DNA of 64,000 nucleotides, from contig CAVQNU010000015.1 in assembly GCA_963714255.1 (NCBI GenBank), forward strand, positions 1 to 64,000. The letters run 5' to 3'. Positions 52,967 to 62,015 of the stretch are shown here, piece after piece (positions within the stretch are counted from its first letter, which is position 1; each line of letters opens with the position of its first letter). Below the pieces are notes generated by a model. The model saw nothing but the letters and a program-made list of their open reading frames with translations, ran no database searches and was not told the DNA's origin. Made by a program: the position numbers and the translations under genes. Source of the DNA: Rhodovastum sp963714255 (GTDB lineage: Bacteria; Pseudomonadota; Alphaproteobacteria; Acetobacterales; Acetobacteraceae).

Positions 52967-53647
52967 ATGGCAACGGGTGATCAGGCGGACATCGTGTCGC
53001 GGCTGCGGGCCGTGCTGCCGGCGCGATGGTTTCCCGACACGGCACCCGGTGTTGCGAGCAGCACGCCCATCCTGGACGCCGTGCTGGCAGGTATCGGCTG
53101 CGTGTGGGCGCAGGTTTATGCGCTGCTGGGCTATGCCCGCCTGCAAGCGCGCATCGCGACCGCAACCGATGTGTTCCTGGACATGATCGGGGTGGACTTC
53201 TTCGGCACGACGATGACACGCCAGGCGAACGAGAGCGACGCCCATTACTGGGCGCGCCTGCAGGCCGCGATGCTGCAGCCGCAGGGCACGCGGCCGGCGC
53301 TGGTGCAGGCACTTGTTACTCTGACCGGCCGCACGCCGGTGGTCTTCGAGCCCGCCCGCGCGCCCGATACCGGCGCCTGGGGCATGGCCTGCGGCTGGGG
53401 GCAAGCGGGTGGCTGGGGCAGCCTCGCCATGCCGTTTCAGTGCCTGGTGACTGCGTTCCGGCCGCTCGGCGGCGGGGTGTCGGTGGTGGCCGGCTGGGGC
53501 GTTCCTGCAGGCGGCTGGGGCGCCGGGGCGATCGAATACGCCAGCGCGTCGATGGAGAGCGAAACGGTGAGCGACGCTGAGATCGCCGCCACCATTGCCG
53601 GGGTGATGCCGGTTGCCACGATCGCCTGGATGCGTATTTCCAACTGA
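52967..53647 (+). CDS. Tail protein I-like (DUF2313 type)
   Basis: 226 residues. DQADIVSRLRAVLPARWFPDTAPGVASSTPILDAVLAGIGCVWAQVYALLGYARLQARIATATDVFLDMIG is the I/YmfQ pattern linking wedge to fibre. A middle part rich in Trp-Gly (GMACGWGQAGGWG, VVAGWGVPAGGWG) is notable and could bind the fibre. Starts two bases after J. Confidence 0.75.
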   Translation: MATGDQADIVSRLRAVLPARWFPDTAPGVASSTPILDAVLAGIGCVWAQVYALLGYARLQARIATATDVFLDMIGVDFFGTTMTRQANESDAHYWARLQAAMLQPQGTRPALVQALVTLTGRTPVVFEPARAPDTGAWGMACGWGQAGGWGSLAMPFQCLVTAFRPLGGGVSVVAGWGVPAGGWGAGAIEYASASMESETVSDAEIAATIAGVMPVATIAWMRISN

Positions 53648-53656
53648 GGGCCACCA

Positions 53657-54904
53657 ATGGACCGCACGATCGTTTATCCGGGCAGCATTCCGCTCGACAC
53701 GGATGTGCTGCAGCTCAACCGCAACACCATGATCGCGCTCGGCGCGCTGATGAAGGCGGTGCTCGGGACCGCGACGGTGGTCGATGGGCTCGTTGTTTCA
53801 CCAACGACGCCGAACTCGCTGTCGGTGTCGGTCGGGCCGGGCAGCATCACCGCGTTCACTGTGGTGGATGGCACGTCCTACGGCTCGTTGCCGGCAGACG
53901 CGGGCGGTCTGGTGAAGATGGGGGTGAACCTGGAGCCGTTCCAGCTCACCCTGACGGCGCCGGCCGTTGCCGGGCAGAGTGTGGCTTTTCTGATTGAGGC
54001 CGCGTTCGTTGAGACCGACACCAATCCGCTTGTGCTGCCATATTACAATGCGAGCAATCCGGCGCAGTCCTGGCTGGGGCCGGCCAACGCGGGCGTTGCA
54101 CAACCCACCTCGCGGGTGCAGCAGGTTCAGCTGAAGGCGATTTCCGGCGCGGCGGCGGCGACCGGCAGCCAATTGACGCCACCGGTCGATGCCGGCTGGG
54201 TGGGACTTGCCGTCGTGACACTGGCCTTCGGCCAGGGCATGGTGGGCGCAGGCAATATCGTGCCGTACATCGCTGCCCCGGTGCTGCAGTACCATCTGCC
54301 ACAGCTTCGTCCCGGATACGCATCGCTGCAGACGTTCACGGCCGGCGGCTACTTCGTGGTGCCGAACGGTGTGTCCCAGGCGAAAGTCACCGTGATTGGC
54401 GGCGGTGGGGCGGGGGGAACGGACGCAACCGTGCCGAGCGGCGGCGGCGGCGCTGGCGGCCGTGCGGTCGGGATCGTCTCGGGGTTGACGCCGGGCAGCG
54501 CGATCTATGTGACCGTCGGCGCCGGTGGCGTTGCCTCCGCGACGCCGGCCCAGGGCGGGCCGGGCGGCACCTCAAGCTTCGGGAATTTCCTGTCCGCGAC
54601 CGGCGGCGGCGGCGGCAATGGCGGGACGTCGGGCCTGCCGAACGCCGGTGGGACAGGGGGCATCGGCGTCGGAGGCGCGGTCAATGAGGCGGGAGCGTAT
54701 GGCACCGACTGCGTGGTGCAGGCGGCGCGCGGCGGCGATGGCGGCGGGCCCGGCAATGGGCGCGGCACCACGGGCCAACTGACCGGAATTGCGGCGAACG
54801 GGCCGGGCGGTGGCGGCGGCGGCGCTGGCTGCAGCCTGCCGGGCGGCGGGGCCGGGGCGGTTGGCGGCAACGGGGCGGCCGGCCTGGTGATCATCGAATA
54901 CTAA
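53657..54904 (+). CDS. Tail fibre protein with glycine-rich domain
   Basis: 415 residues. N-terminal MDRTIVYPGSIPLDTDVLQLNRNTMIALGALM is a baseplate-anchoring start. Residues 240-415 are dominated by GGGGAGG-type runs (VIGGGGAGGTDATVPSGGGG and similar), the pattern of polyglycine-II lattices in receptor-binding tips. The stop codon TAA is part of the 20-bp sequence duplicated by the ISAzo13-like insertion. Confidence 0.75.
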   Translation: MDRTIVYPGSIPLDTDVLQLNRNTMIALGALMKAVLGTATVVDGLVVSPTTPNSLSVSVGPGSITAFTVVDGTSYGSLPADAGGLVKMGVNLEPFQLTLTAPAVAGQSVAFLIEAAFVETDTNPLVLPYYNASNPAQSWLGPANAGVAQPTSRVQQVQLKAISGAAAATGSQLTPPVDAGWVGLAVVTLAFGQGMVGAGNIVPYIAAPVLQYHLPQLRPGYASLQTFTAGGYFVVPNGVSQAKVTVIGGGGAGGTDATVPSGGGGAGGRAVGIVSGLTPGSAIYVTVGAGGVASATPAQGGPGGTSSFGNFLSATGGGGGNGGTSGLPNAGGTGGIGVGGAVNEAGAYGTDCVVQAARGGDGGGPGNGRGTTGQLTGIAANGPGGGGGGAGCSLPGGGAGAVGGNGAAGLVIIEY

Positions 54905-56133
54905 GGCTGGGGCGACCTAGTGCCGCGTTCTCCATCCGGCTTCTTGGAGCGATGGTATAGTTCACTGCGTGGAAGGATCTGGTTTGAGGTTAGGGATGCC
55001 ATCTCGGCGTCTGAGACCTTGATGCCCTTCTCGTAAGCGTTGGCATCAAGCTGGCAGGCGACGGTGAGGCCGGTATCGGTGGTGGTGCTGGCGATCAGTT
55101 GGATGATGACCAGGTAGCTGACCAGCGGCTTGGCGCGCCAGTTCATGGTGATGAAGGCGAACAGCCGGTGTTCTATGCAATTCCATTTGCTGGTGCCAGG
55201 TGGCAGATGGTTCACGGTGATCGCGATCCCGAGTTCATCGGCCAGGACTTGCAGTTCTCGCTTCCACAGGCGCACTCGGTTGCCATTGCTGCCGCCGCAG
55301 TCGGCGTTGATCAGAAGCCGCTTGGCGGTGGGGTAGCGAGCGGCGCCGAGCGCGTACCACCAGCGCCGGATGCTCTCGACCGCAAAGGCGGCGGTGTCGT
55401 GGCTGATGCCGAGATTGACCCATCCATCATTGGCGGCGACATCGTAGATGCCGTAGGGCGCGACCTTGCCGAGTTCGGGGATGACGAAGTCGTGCACCCG
55501 AACCGGCTCTGGCTGCCCCTTCGGGCGTAGCTCTCGGCCACCATTCTTGAAGTCGCCGACGGGCTCCTTCTTTTTGGTGTCGACCGAGATGACCGGCTCT
55601 CCGGCCGCCTGGAACGCCTTCACCTCGGCGTTGATGTGCTCGAACTGGGCGTTGCGGTCGGGATGGTTGGTGCCTTCGCGCGTCTTGGCATTGGCCTGCA
55701 GGCTGAAGCCCAGGCGCTTCAGCAGGCGGCCAACCAGCTTCTGACCGGCGGTGAAGCCGCGTTCCGCCAGCGCGGCGGACAGACGACGCTGGCTCTTGCT
55801 CACCCACCGCAGGGCGGCCTCGGGATCGCCGCGGATCGATGGTTCGACCAACTCGTTCAAGGCCGCCAGAATCCCAGGTTGGGCCTTGGTCGCTGGCTTG
55901 CCGCCGCCGCCCGGTCGCCGAACCCGCGGGCTGAACATCACGGCGCCAGTACGCAAGTCTGCCAGGCCGCGACCAATCGTGCTGCGCGCAATCCCGGTTG
56001 CCAGCGAAACCGCAACCACCCCGCCGCGGCCAGCAGCGCGCGCCTCACTGGCCGCGAACAACCGGCGCCCTCTCTCGTCCAGAACCGGCTCCAGCGCCTC
56101 GAAGCGAGCCTTGATGGCAGCGATGTCGATCAC
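54901..56133 (-). CDS. ISAzo13-family transposase
   Basis: 410 residues. Family blocks are ALRWVSKSQRRLSAALAERGF, ISVDTKKKEPVGDFKNGGREL, RLLINADCGGSNGNRVRLWKRELQVLADE and HLPPGTSKWNCIEHRLFAFITMNWRAKPL, which together give the D, D, E catalytic set. The last codons (RSPQP then stop) are read from the left copy of the 20-bp duplicated target, so the C-terminus depends on the insertion site. Confidence 0.88.
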   Translation of the reverse strand: MIDIAAIKARFEALEPVLDERGRRLFAASEARAAGRGGVVAVSLATGIARSTIGRGLADLRTGAVMFSPRVRRPGGGGKPATKAQPGILAALNELVEPSIRGDPEAALRWVSKSQRRLSAALAERGFTAGQKLVGRLLKRLGFSLQANAKTREGTNHPDRNAQFEHINAEVKAFQAAGEPVISVDTKKKEPVGDFKNGGRELRPKGQPEPVRVHDFVIPELGKVAPYGIYDVAANDGWVNLGISHDTAAFAVESIRRWWYALGAARYPTAKRLLINADCGGSNGNRVRLWKRELQVLADELGIAITVNHLPPGTSKWNCIEHRLFAFITMNWRAKPLVSYLVIIQLIASTTTDTGLTVACQLDANAYEKGIKVSDAEMASLTSNQILPRSELYHRSKKPDGERGTRSPQP

Positions 56134-56267
56134 CCGGTCAGGATAGGCGCTCCAGCCGACACATCACGCCCAATTTCGGATTCGTTCGTTGCGTTCTTGC
56201 CGCCCGCCAGATTCTTTTCTTCCGATTCGGTTGCCCTGGCTCAGGCCCTAAGGCTGGGGCGACCTAG
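54901..56267 (-). mobile_element. ISAzo13-like insertion with 20-bp flanking direct repeats
   Basis: CTAAGGCTGGGGCGACCTAG occurs at 54901-54920 and at 56248-56267, in the same direction, on either side of one transposase gene. Removing one copy plus the insert leaves a fibre gene followed after 33 bases by a GGGGAAG binding site and the next ATG, which looks like the original layout. The IS itself would be 54921-56247. Clear inverted ends were not recognised by eye. Confidence 0.75.
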
Positions 56268-56280
56268 GGGAAGTCAGCGT

Positions 56281-56550
56281 ATGAAGACGTATGCACGCCT
56301 GGAGCACCACGTGGTGGCCGAGATCATCACCACGGCACATGATATCGGCACATTGTTTCACCCCTCGCTGGTCTGGGTCGACGTGACCGGGCAAGCCGTG
56401 CAGGTGGGCTGGGTGCAGGGCGACGACGATAAATTCGCGCCGCCGCCGGTTGCGGCTTCCGCTGCGGCACCGTCCGCGCCGAGCACGGCGGAGCTGCTGG
56501 CCGAGCTCACCACTCTGCGGGCGCAGGTCGCGCAACTGCACACCGGCTGA
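56281..56550 (+). CDS. Small phage fibre-associated protein
   Basis: 89 residues with GGGGAAGTC upstream of the ATG. KTYARLEHHVVAEIITTAHDIGTLFHPSLVWVDVTGQAVQVGW, then an Ala/Pro linker and a short coiled coil (TAELLAELTTLRAQVAQLH). In the intact phage it followed the fibre gene directly. Similar short proteins are often fibre chaperones; this is by position only. Confidence 0.5.
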   Translation: MKTYARLEHHVVAEIITTAHDIGTLFHPSLVWVDVTGQAVQVGWVQGDDDKFAPPPVAASAAAPSAPSTAELLAELTTLRAQVAQLHTG

Positions 56551-56701
56551 TCGGGCTTCGGCATGTATTGATCGTCGCCGTGGCCTTTTGCCACGGCGTA
56601 CCGGAATCGCCTTTGCAGTTCGGGACGCGGATGGCCGGCAGGCGCCGGTCACGGCGAAGCATCGCGCTGCGGCTGGCCTGCGTGTTTTGGGGAGTTACCC
56701 G

Positions 56702-57187
56702 ATGCCAACCGTCGCCCCACAAATGATCCGGCCGAGCAGCGCGCGGCGCGTGGTGCTCGACGGGTTTGTTCCAACCCCCCTCGGCAGTCTGGCGCCGGCG
56801 CCGGCGGCACTGTCCTGGCCGGCGAAGGACCCGGGCGATGTGTTGGACTATGAGTTCGACATCGCGCCGGCCCTGGCCGGCAACGACAAGGACACGATCG
56901 CCACACTCGATGTGACGATCCAGCCATCAGCGACCGGCGACCTGACCCTCACGTCCTTGGCGGCCGATGGCAGCGTCGCCGTGCTGTGGCTGGCCAACGG
57001 GCAGGCCGGGACGGTGTACTCGGTGCAGGTGACGATTGGCACCGCGGCGGGGCGGACCATCGGACGCGCGATTTTCCTGCCGGTGCTGGCCCTGGTGTCG
57101 GCCGCGCCGCCGGCCAGCGCATTGACCGCGGCCGATGGCACGGCCGTGACGGACGAGTCCGGCAACGTGATTACGGTCGGGGGCTGA
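56702..57187 (+). CDS. Phage protein with Ig-like beta domain, unknown
   Basis: 161 residues from ATG 56702. The middle (PAKDPGDVLDYEFDIAPALAGNDKDTIATLDVTIQPSATGDLTLTS...AVLWLANGQAGTVYSVQVTIGTAAGRTIGRAIFLPV) has the strand pattern of small immunoglobulin-like phage decoration domains. The end is low complexity. Four bases before the tailspike gene. Confidence 0.5.
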   Translation: MPTVAPQMIRPSSARRVVLDGFVPTPLGSLAPAPAALSWPAKDPGDVLDYEFDIAPALAGNDKDTIATLDVTIQPSATGDLTLTSLAADGSVAVLWLANGQAGTVYSVQVTIGTAAGRTIGRAIFLPVLALVSAAPPASALTAADGTAVTDESGNVITVGG

Positions 57188-57191
57188 ACCG

Positions 57192-59456
57192 ATGCCGACC
57201 ATCGACCAGCTGGACGCAGCGTCTGCCGTCGCCACGACCGATGAGCTGCCGGTCAGCCAGAACGGCGTGCTCCGCAAGGCGACACAGGCGCAGATCGTGG
57301 CGGGTCTGCAGGCGACATTGGCGGTGCCGCAGGGAAATCTGCTTGGGCGGAGCAGCGCGGGTACCGGGGCGGTGGAGACATTGGCGCTCGGCTCCGGGCT
57401 GTCGTTGGCCGGTGGCGTGCTGTCGGTCGCGCCGCCGGTGCAGAGCTTTGTCAGTTTGCCGGCGGCCGGGCCACCGGGCGGGGGCGACCTGGTGCCCCTT
57501 GGCCAGAACGGGCTGGATATGGCGCTGCCGTATGCGCAGTTCATGGCAGGGTTGTCCGGAGTGGCGGAGGTTGCGGGTTCAGGGTTGGTGGCGTTGCCCA
57601 CGGGCGCCACGGCGTCACGCCGGCTGGCCGATCTGTTCGCCGATTCGGTCGCGGTCGAGTCGTTCGGTGCGCGGGGCGATGGCGTGACCGACGATACAGC
57701 AGCTTTCGCCGCCGCGGTGGCGTCCGGCCGGCCGGTGCGGCTGGGCCATGCGACCTATGTGGTCAATGGGCAGTGGACGATCAGCCAGCCTGGCACGGTG
57801 CTGCTCGGCACGCCCGGACTAAGCGTGCTGCGGCGGAGCAGCCAGAGCGGCGGCGCATGGATCGCGATCCAGGCGGACGGATTTCGCGCCGACGGCGTGG
57901 TGTTCGATGCCAACAATTCCGTGGTGACGCTGGAGAGTTGGGGGGTACAGGTCGGTCCGCAGTGCGTGACGTCCGATTTTCACCGCTGCGCCTTTCTGAA
58001 CGCGAGCGGGCCCGCGCTGGGCTGCGGCCTGGTGTTCCTGGCGTCCGATCCGGCGATGTGCCAGCACGAGGTGCGCGACTGCGAGTTCGCCGGCAATGCC
58101 GCACATGGCGTTTGGGTGCAGGCCTGCGACGGTGTGCTGGTGGCGGAGTGCCGTGCACACAATAACGCCGCCTACGGCATCAACGTGGACTACAACGACC
58201 CTACCTTCACCCAGCAGGCGCATCTGGTCCAGCTGGTCGGCAACCGCTGCTGGGGAAACGACCGCGGCATCGGGGTGGGAAATTTCAATGCGACCAACAC
58301 CAATCCACCGGTTTGGGGACACGCCAATCCGGACGTGCTGATGGTGCTGGTTTCCGGCAATATCTGCCATGACAACGCCACCTACGGCATCGCGGTGTCG
58401 GGCTGGGGGCTGGTGGTGCAGGACAATCTGCTCAGCAACAACGGCCTGGCCGCCCCATCGGGGGCGGGTGTGCTGGCCAACGCGGATCATTCCCGGATCA
58501 GTGGGAATACGGTGACGGGAGCGTCGGCCTTCGGCATCGACACCGGTGGATCGGTGACGTGCGACGTGTCCGGGAACACCGTTATCCAGGCTTGTGTCGG
58601 GGTGAACTGCGGCGGCGGCACGAACCTTCGCGTGGACGGCAACGTTGTCCAGGACTGCACGTCGTGGGGCGTGGTGGCGGAAAACGTGGAGTCGGACGCG
58701 AGCGGGCAGACCTTCGGCATCGCCTGCCAGGGGCTGGCGCTGACTGGCAACTGGATCGGCATGCCACGCAACACGGCAGGCGGCATCTTGCTGCGCGACG
58801 GGCCGCAGGGCGTGCAGGTGGCGCGCAACTGCTTCGTCGGCGGCGATGTGAACAACTGCCTGTCGGCAGGCACCAACTCGGTGATCGTTGAAGGCAACCG
58901 CTGGAACTTCGTGACGCGGTTTGTTTACAATCCCAGCGATAACGGCGGCGTGCAGCAGCTGATTGTCCCGGATATCGCCGACAGCGTGATGGTGACGGCG
59001 GCGCCAGGCGGTGTGCAGTCGATGCTGACTTACAGCCAGGCCTCTGTTGCGGGTACGATCGGGTTCATCCGGGTCACCGCGGGCGGGCAAGGGTATACCA
59101 CGGCCTCTGTTGCGGTGGGCGGCAGCGGCACTGGCGCGGCCGCCCAGGCCGTGGTTGCTAACGGTGCGGTGATCGGAGTCGTGATGACCAGCGCCGGCAG
59201 CGGTTATGGCGCGATGGGTACGCAGGTGCCGGTGACAATCACCGGCGACGGGAGTGGGGCCACTGCGTTCGGCTACGCGGGCCTGCCGGTGCCGGAGGAA
59301 CGGCAACTGCTGATCCGCTGCAACTGCAGCGTTCAGTTCACCTGCTCGGGCTCGTGGCCGGTGCAGGAGAATGCCTCGGGGACTGACCTGACCGTACTGG
59401 CCAACGCGAGCGTCATCTGGACCGGCACCTGGAACACGTGGCGCTCCGATCACTGA
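57192..59456 (+). CDS. Tailspike with parallel beta-helix (pectate lyase 3 type)
   Basis: 754 residues. N-terminal part (1-85: PTIDQLDAASAVATTDELPVSQNG...NLLGRSSAGTGAVETLALGSGLSLAGGVLSV) is a fibre-type adaptor. Residues 150-180 (VAVESFGARGDGVTDDTAAFAAAV) start a pectate-lyase-3 beta-helix, with right-handed repeats such as ISGNTVTGASAFGIDTGG and VSGNTVIQACVGVNCGG. After residue 600 two TTASVAVGGSGTGAAAQ-type modules follow. Probably binds or cleaves a surface polysaccharide of the host. Confidence 0.82.
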   Translation: MPTIDQLDAASAVATTDELPVSQNGVLRKATQAQIVAGLQATLAVPQGNLLGRSSAGTGAVETLALGSGLSLAGGVLSVAPPVQSFVSLPAAGPPGGGDLVPLGQNGLDMALPYAQFMAGLSGVAEVAGSGLVALPTGATASRRLADLFADSVAVESFGARGDGVTDDTAAFAAAVASGRPVRLGHATYVVNGQWTISQPGTVLLGTPGLSVLRRSSQSGGAWIAIQADGFRADGVVFDANNSVVTLESWGVQVGPQCVTSDFHRCAFLNASGPALGCGLVFLASDPAMCQHEVRDCEFAGNAAHGVWVQACDGVLVAECRAHNNAAYGINVDYNDPTFTQQAHLVQLVGNRCWGNDRGIGVGNFNATNTNPPVWGHANPDVLMVLVSGNICHDNATYGIAVSGWGLVVQDNLLSNNGLAAPSGAGVLANADHSRISGNTVTGASAFGIDTGGSVTCDVSGNTVIQACVGVNCGGGTNLRVDGNVVQDCTSWGVVAENVESDASGQTFGIACQGLALTGNWIGMPRNTAGGILLRDGPQGVQVARNCFVGGDVNNCLSAGTNSVIVEGNRWNFVTRFVYNPSDNGGVQQLIVPDIADSVMVTAAPGGVQSMLTYSQASVAGTIGFIRVTAGGQGYTTASVAVGGSGTGAAAQAVVANGAVIGVVMTSAGSGYGAMGTQVPVTITGDGSGATAFGYAGLPVPEERQLLIRCNCSVQFTCSGSWPVQENASGTDLTVLANASVIWTGTWNTWRSDH

Positions 59457-59513
59457 CGCGCGGATGCTCGATTACTTTGGCGCCATGCACTCGGGAAATC
59501 GGGAGGTCGCCGT

Positions 59514-59870
59514 ATGCCAACTCTGGAACAACTGGCGCAGGTTGTCGGCGCCAACCCGCCCGACCTCGTGCTGCTGGCGCAGAACGGGGAGACGTGTGTG
59601 GTCAGCGTCGGGACGCTGCTGGAGCCGGTGCAGCCGCGGCTGACACTGGCGAGCGGGGCTCTGCTCGGGCGGGCGAGCATCGGGCCGGGGGCGCCTGAGC
59701 CGATCGGCGTTGGCAGCGGACTGGCGATCCAGGAGGGGCAGCTGGTGCTGGCCGCCAATGGCCGGGCGCCGCCGACCGTGACCGGGGCCCGCGGCAGTAA
59801 CGCTGCTCTCGCGTCCTTGCTTTCGGCTTTGGCCGGGGTTGGGCTGATCGTTGATGGCAGCACCCCGTAG
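59514..59870 (+). CDS. Stand-alone copy of the tailspike adaptor module
   Basis: 118 residues. PTLEQLAQVVGANPPDLVLLAQNG..., GALLGRASIGPGAPEPIGVGSGLAIQEGQLVL follows the same plan as the first 85 residues of the tailspike (LLGRSSAGTGAVETLALGSGLSLAGGVL). It lacks a beta-helix. It may be the remnant of a second tailspike or a separate adaptor that accepts different spike bodies. Confidence 0.65.
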   Translation: MPTLEQLAQVVGANPPDLVLLAQNGETCVVSVGTLLEPVQPRLTLASGALLGRASIGPGAPEPIGVGSGLAIQEGQLVLAANGRAPPTVTGARGSNAALASLLSALAGVGLIVDGSTP

Positions 59871-59882
59871 CAGGCGGCGCAT

Positions 59883-60005
59883 ATGGTTCAGAGCGGCATT
59901 TTGGCGACCGTTGCGTCTGCCGTGGTCTCCTACCGGATGGTCCCGATGATCCTGCGCACAGAGATCGGCCATGGCGCCGCCGCGCATGCGGCGGCGGGAG
60001 GTTGA
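59883..60005 (+). CDS. Possible 40-residue membrane peptide
   Basis: Open frame from ATG 59883 to TGA 60005, three bases before the next gene. VQSGILATVASAVVSYRMVPMILRTEIG could be one membrane helix, and an Ala-rich end follows. Position just before the membrane/coiled-coil protein and endolysin would suit a holin-type function. No good binding site, so doubtful. Confidence 0.3.
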   Translation: MVQSGILATVASAVVSYRMVPMILRTEIGHGAAAHAAAGG

Positions 60006-60007
60006 AC

Positions 60008-60421
60008 ATGGAGCACCCTTCCGACTGGCTGCTGCCGGCTTTGGTGGCTGTGCTCAGCGCCATCCTGACGCACGCGTTCTCCACCATCCGCGCGCGGGCC
60101 GAGTGGCGGCGCGAGGCGGATCTCATCCGCCAGGCGCTGAGCCAGCACGAAGCAGACACGGCGAACGCGATTGGCGAGGTGACGACGATGAAGCGTGAGC
60201 ATGAGCTGCGGTTCGTCGGCCTGGAGAGGGACGTTGGCAGCCTCGACGAAAAATCGAAGATACTCGTGAGCAGCTATGAACTCAAGCAGCGGCTGCAGCC
60301 GCTGGCGATCCGTGCCGATGAACTGCGCCGGCGGATCGTTGCCATGGAGGATCAGGTGTTCGGCTACAACCTCGACGGTGCGTTCATGGCATCGCAGCTG
60401 GTGGTTCGGCGGGAGCCATGA
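60008..60421 (+). CDS. Membrane-anchored coiled-coil phage protein
   Basis: 137 residues from ATG 60008 with GGGAGG seven bases upstream. One membrane helix near residues 7-24 (WLLPALVAVLSAILTHAF) is followed by long helices (EWRREADLIRQALSQHEADTANAIGEVTTMKREHELRFVGLERDVGSL). The stop overlaps the endolysin start. The pattern suits an inner-membrane spanin or pinholin-type lysis partner. Confidence 0.55.
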   Translation: MEHPSDWLLPALVAVLSAILTHAFSTIRARAEWRREADLIRQALSQHEADTANAIGEVTTMKREHELRFVGLERDVGSLDEKSKILVSSYELKQRLQPLAIRADELRRRIVAMEDQVFGYNLDGAFMASQLVVRREP

Positions 60422-60966
60422 CCGCGTTCGATCAGGCCCTCGCAGTGGTGGTCGGCCACGAAGGCGGGTTCTGCGCTGAGCGGACCGATCCGGGAAACTG
60501 GACGGGCGGGGAGGTGGGGTGCGGCGAATTGCGCGGCACCAAGTTCGGCATCAGCGCCGCTGCCTACCCGGCGGAGGACATTGCCAACCTGACGCTAGAG
60601 GGCGCTGCGGCGATTTATCGGCATGACTATTGGGACCACGTGAAGGGAGACGAGCTGCCGCCGCCGCTGGCGCTGCTGGTGTTCGATGCGGCGGTTAACA
60701 ACGGCGTGCCGCGGGCTGTCGGTTGGCTCCAGGTCACGGTTGGCGCGAGTGTGGACGGGGTGCTGGGGGCGGAGACGCTGGCGGCGGTCGCGGCGGCGCA
60801 GCGCGAACAGGGCAGCACGGCGGTGTGTGCCGAGTTTCAGGCGCAGCGTATGGTGTTCATGGCCGGGCTGGCGTCCTGGCGCATCTTCGGGCTTGGGTGG
60901 GCACGTCGGCTCAGCCTGTTGCCTTACCAGTCCTTGGCGATGGGCGTGGAAGATTCCGGCCGGTGA
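60418..60966 (+). CDS. Endolysin, glycoside hydrolase 108-type muramidase
   Basis: 182 residues. FDQALAVVVGHEGGFCAERTDPGNWTGG carries the family's catalytic EGG motif, with the downstream GTKFGISAAAYP, LEGAAAIYRHDYWD and FDAAVNNGVPRAVGWLQ, all GH108 / PG_binding_3 features. Cleaves peptidoglycan to release phage or to enter the host. No signal peptide, so it depends on a holin. Confidence 0.88.
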   Translation: MTAFDQALAVVVGHEGGFCAERTDPGNWTGGEVGCGELRGTKFGISAAAYPAEDIANLTLEGAAAIYRHDYWDHVKGDELPPPLALLVFDAAVNNGVPRAVGWLQVTVGASVDGVLGAETLAAVAAAQREQGSTAVCAEFQAQRMVFMAGLASWRIFGLGWARRLSLLPYQSLAMGVEDSGR

Positions 60967-61247
60967 GCGATGTTGGAATGTGCGGCCGTTGTGCGGCTTC
61001 TGCTACCGGTCCCGCTAGCCCTTTTGCCGTTGGCCTTCGGCCGGGCCTACGTTGCTTGCTCGCCAGAATTGCGTTGCAATAAAAAAATGTATCGACGCGA
61101 TATCTCTGCCGTCAACTGTGCCGCACCGCCGTTCCTCGGCGATCAGGATGACAGTGGCTGGTGAAATGGTGCCAGAGACTGCACCGGTCTCTTGATTGAC
61201 TGAACCCGCCGCCTGCCGGCGGCATTACCTGTATCCGGAGTTACTGC

Positions 61248-61487
61248 ATGACCCCCGATCAACTCGCGGAGATTCTCCGCGCGCTCGGCTATGGCGCCTA
61301 TGTGCCCGCGATCCTGGCGCTTGTCGGTCTGGCGGCGAAGGTCGCAGCCCTGGTGCCGCCGGCCACGGTGGGATCTTCCGCCACGTGGCGCGTTATCCGC
61401 ACGTTTTTGGACGTGCTCGGAGGCAACTGGGGCAATGCGGCGAATGCGACCGCTCCTGCCATGTCCACCGCATCTCCTGTCCATTGA
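61248..61487 (+). CDS. Small phage membrane protein, holin-like
   Basis: 79 residues with GGAG seven bases upstream. PDQLAEILRALGYGAYVPAILALVGLAAKVAALVPP gives one hydrophobic helix and an amphipathic end. It starts 281 bases after the endolysin; that gap holds no supported gene. Candidate holin by size and place only. Confidence 0.5.
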   Translation: MTPDQLAEILRALGYGAYVPAILALVGLAAKVAALVPPATVGSSATWRVIRTFLDVLGGNWGNAANATAPAMSTASPVH

Positions 61488-61499
61488 GGAATATACCCC

Positions 61500-62015
61500 A
61501 TGCACACATCACGACGTCTCGTTCTGTCCGGTGCCGCGTTTGTCGCGCTGGCCGGCTGCACCAGTCTCGAAAATCTGCTCGGCACCACGCCTGCGCAGTG
61601 GGCAACGGACGTGAGCCTGATCGCCACCGGGGTTTCGTCCGTGGCCGCTGCGGTTGCGCAGGTGCCGAATGTGCCGGCCAAGACGGTGGTCCAGGTGCAG
61701 GCGGATGCCAACCTGATCGCCGAGGATGCCGCCAAGGTGGCGAACGCAACGGTGTCGATCGTGCCCGGTACAACCACCGCCAGCGTGGTTGCAGAAGTCG
61801 CCGAGACCACGCAGGCCGTTGCCGATGTGGTTCTGCCGCTGTTCCCGCAGACCAGCCCCTTCGTGCCGATCGTCAATGCGGCGGTGGCGCTCGTTCCGGG
61901 CCTGCTGGTGCAGGCGGGGATCAGCGGAACGCCGGTGGTCACCGTTCCGAAAGCGCTGGCCTACACGCCGGCCGAGGCGCGTCAGATTCTCGGCCAGGTG
62001 GCGAGGGCGCCGTGA
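61500..62015 (+). CDS. Phage-encoded lipoprotein
   Basis: 171 residues. HTSRRLVLSGAAFVALAGC is a lipoprotein signal with lipobox LAGC at residue 20. The mature part is Ala/Val/Thr-rich and helical (SLIATGVSSVAAAVAQVPNVPAKTVVQVQADANLIAEDAAKVANATV). The stop overlaps the next gene's GTG. It may be an outer-membrane spanin or superinfection-exclusion protein; neither is proven. Confidence 0.6.
   Translation: MHTSRRLVLSGAAFVALAGCTSLENLLGTTPAQWATDVSLIATGVSSVAAAVAQVPNVPAKTVVQVQADANLIAEDAAKVANATVSIVPGTTTASVVAEVAETTQAVADVVLPLFPQTSPFVPIVNAAVALVPGLLVQAGISGTPVVTVPKALAYTPAEARQILGQVARAP

Noticed and set aside
57819..59453. 544-codon minus-strand open frame opposite the tailspike
   Set aside because: Runs antisense to a clear beta-helix protein in a co-directional operon and shows no family motif.
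60970..61164. 64-codon frame after the endolysin
   Set aside because: No binding site, no family and a sudden shift of composition; not supported as a gene.
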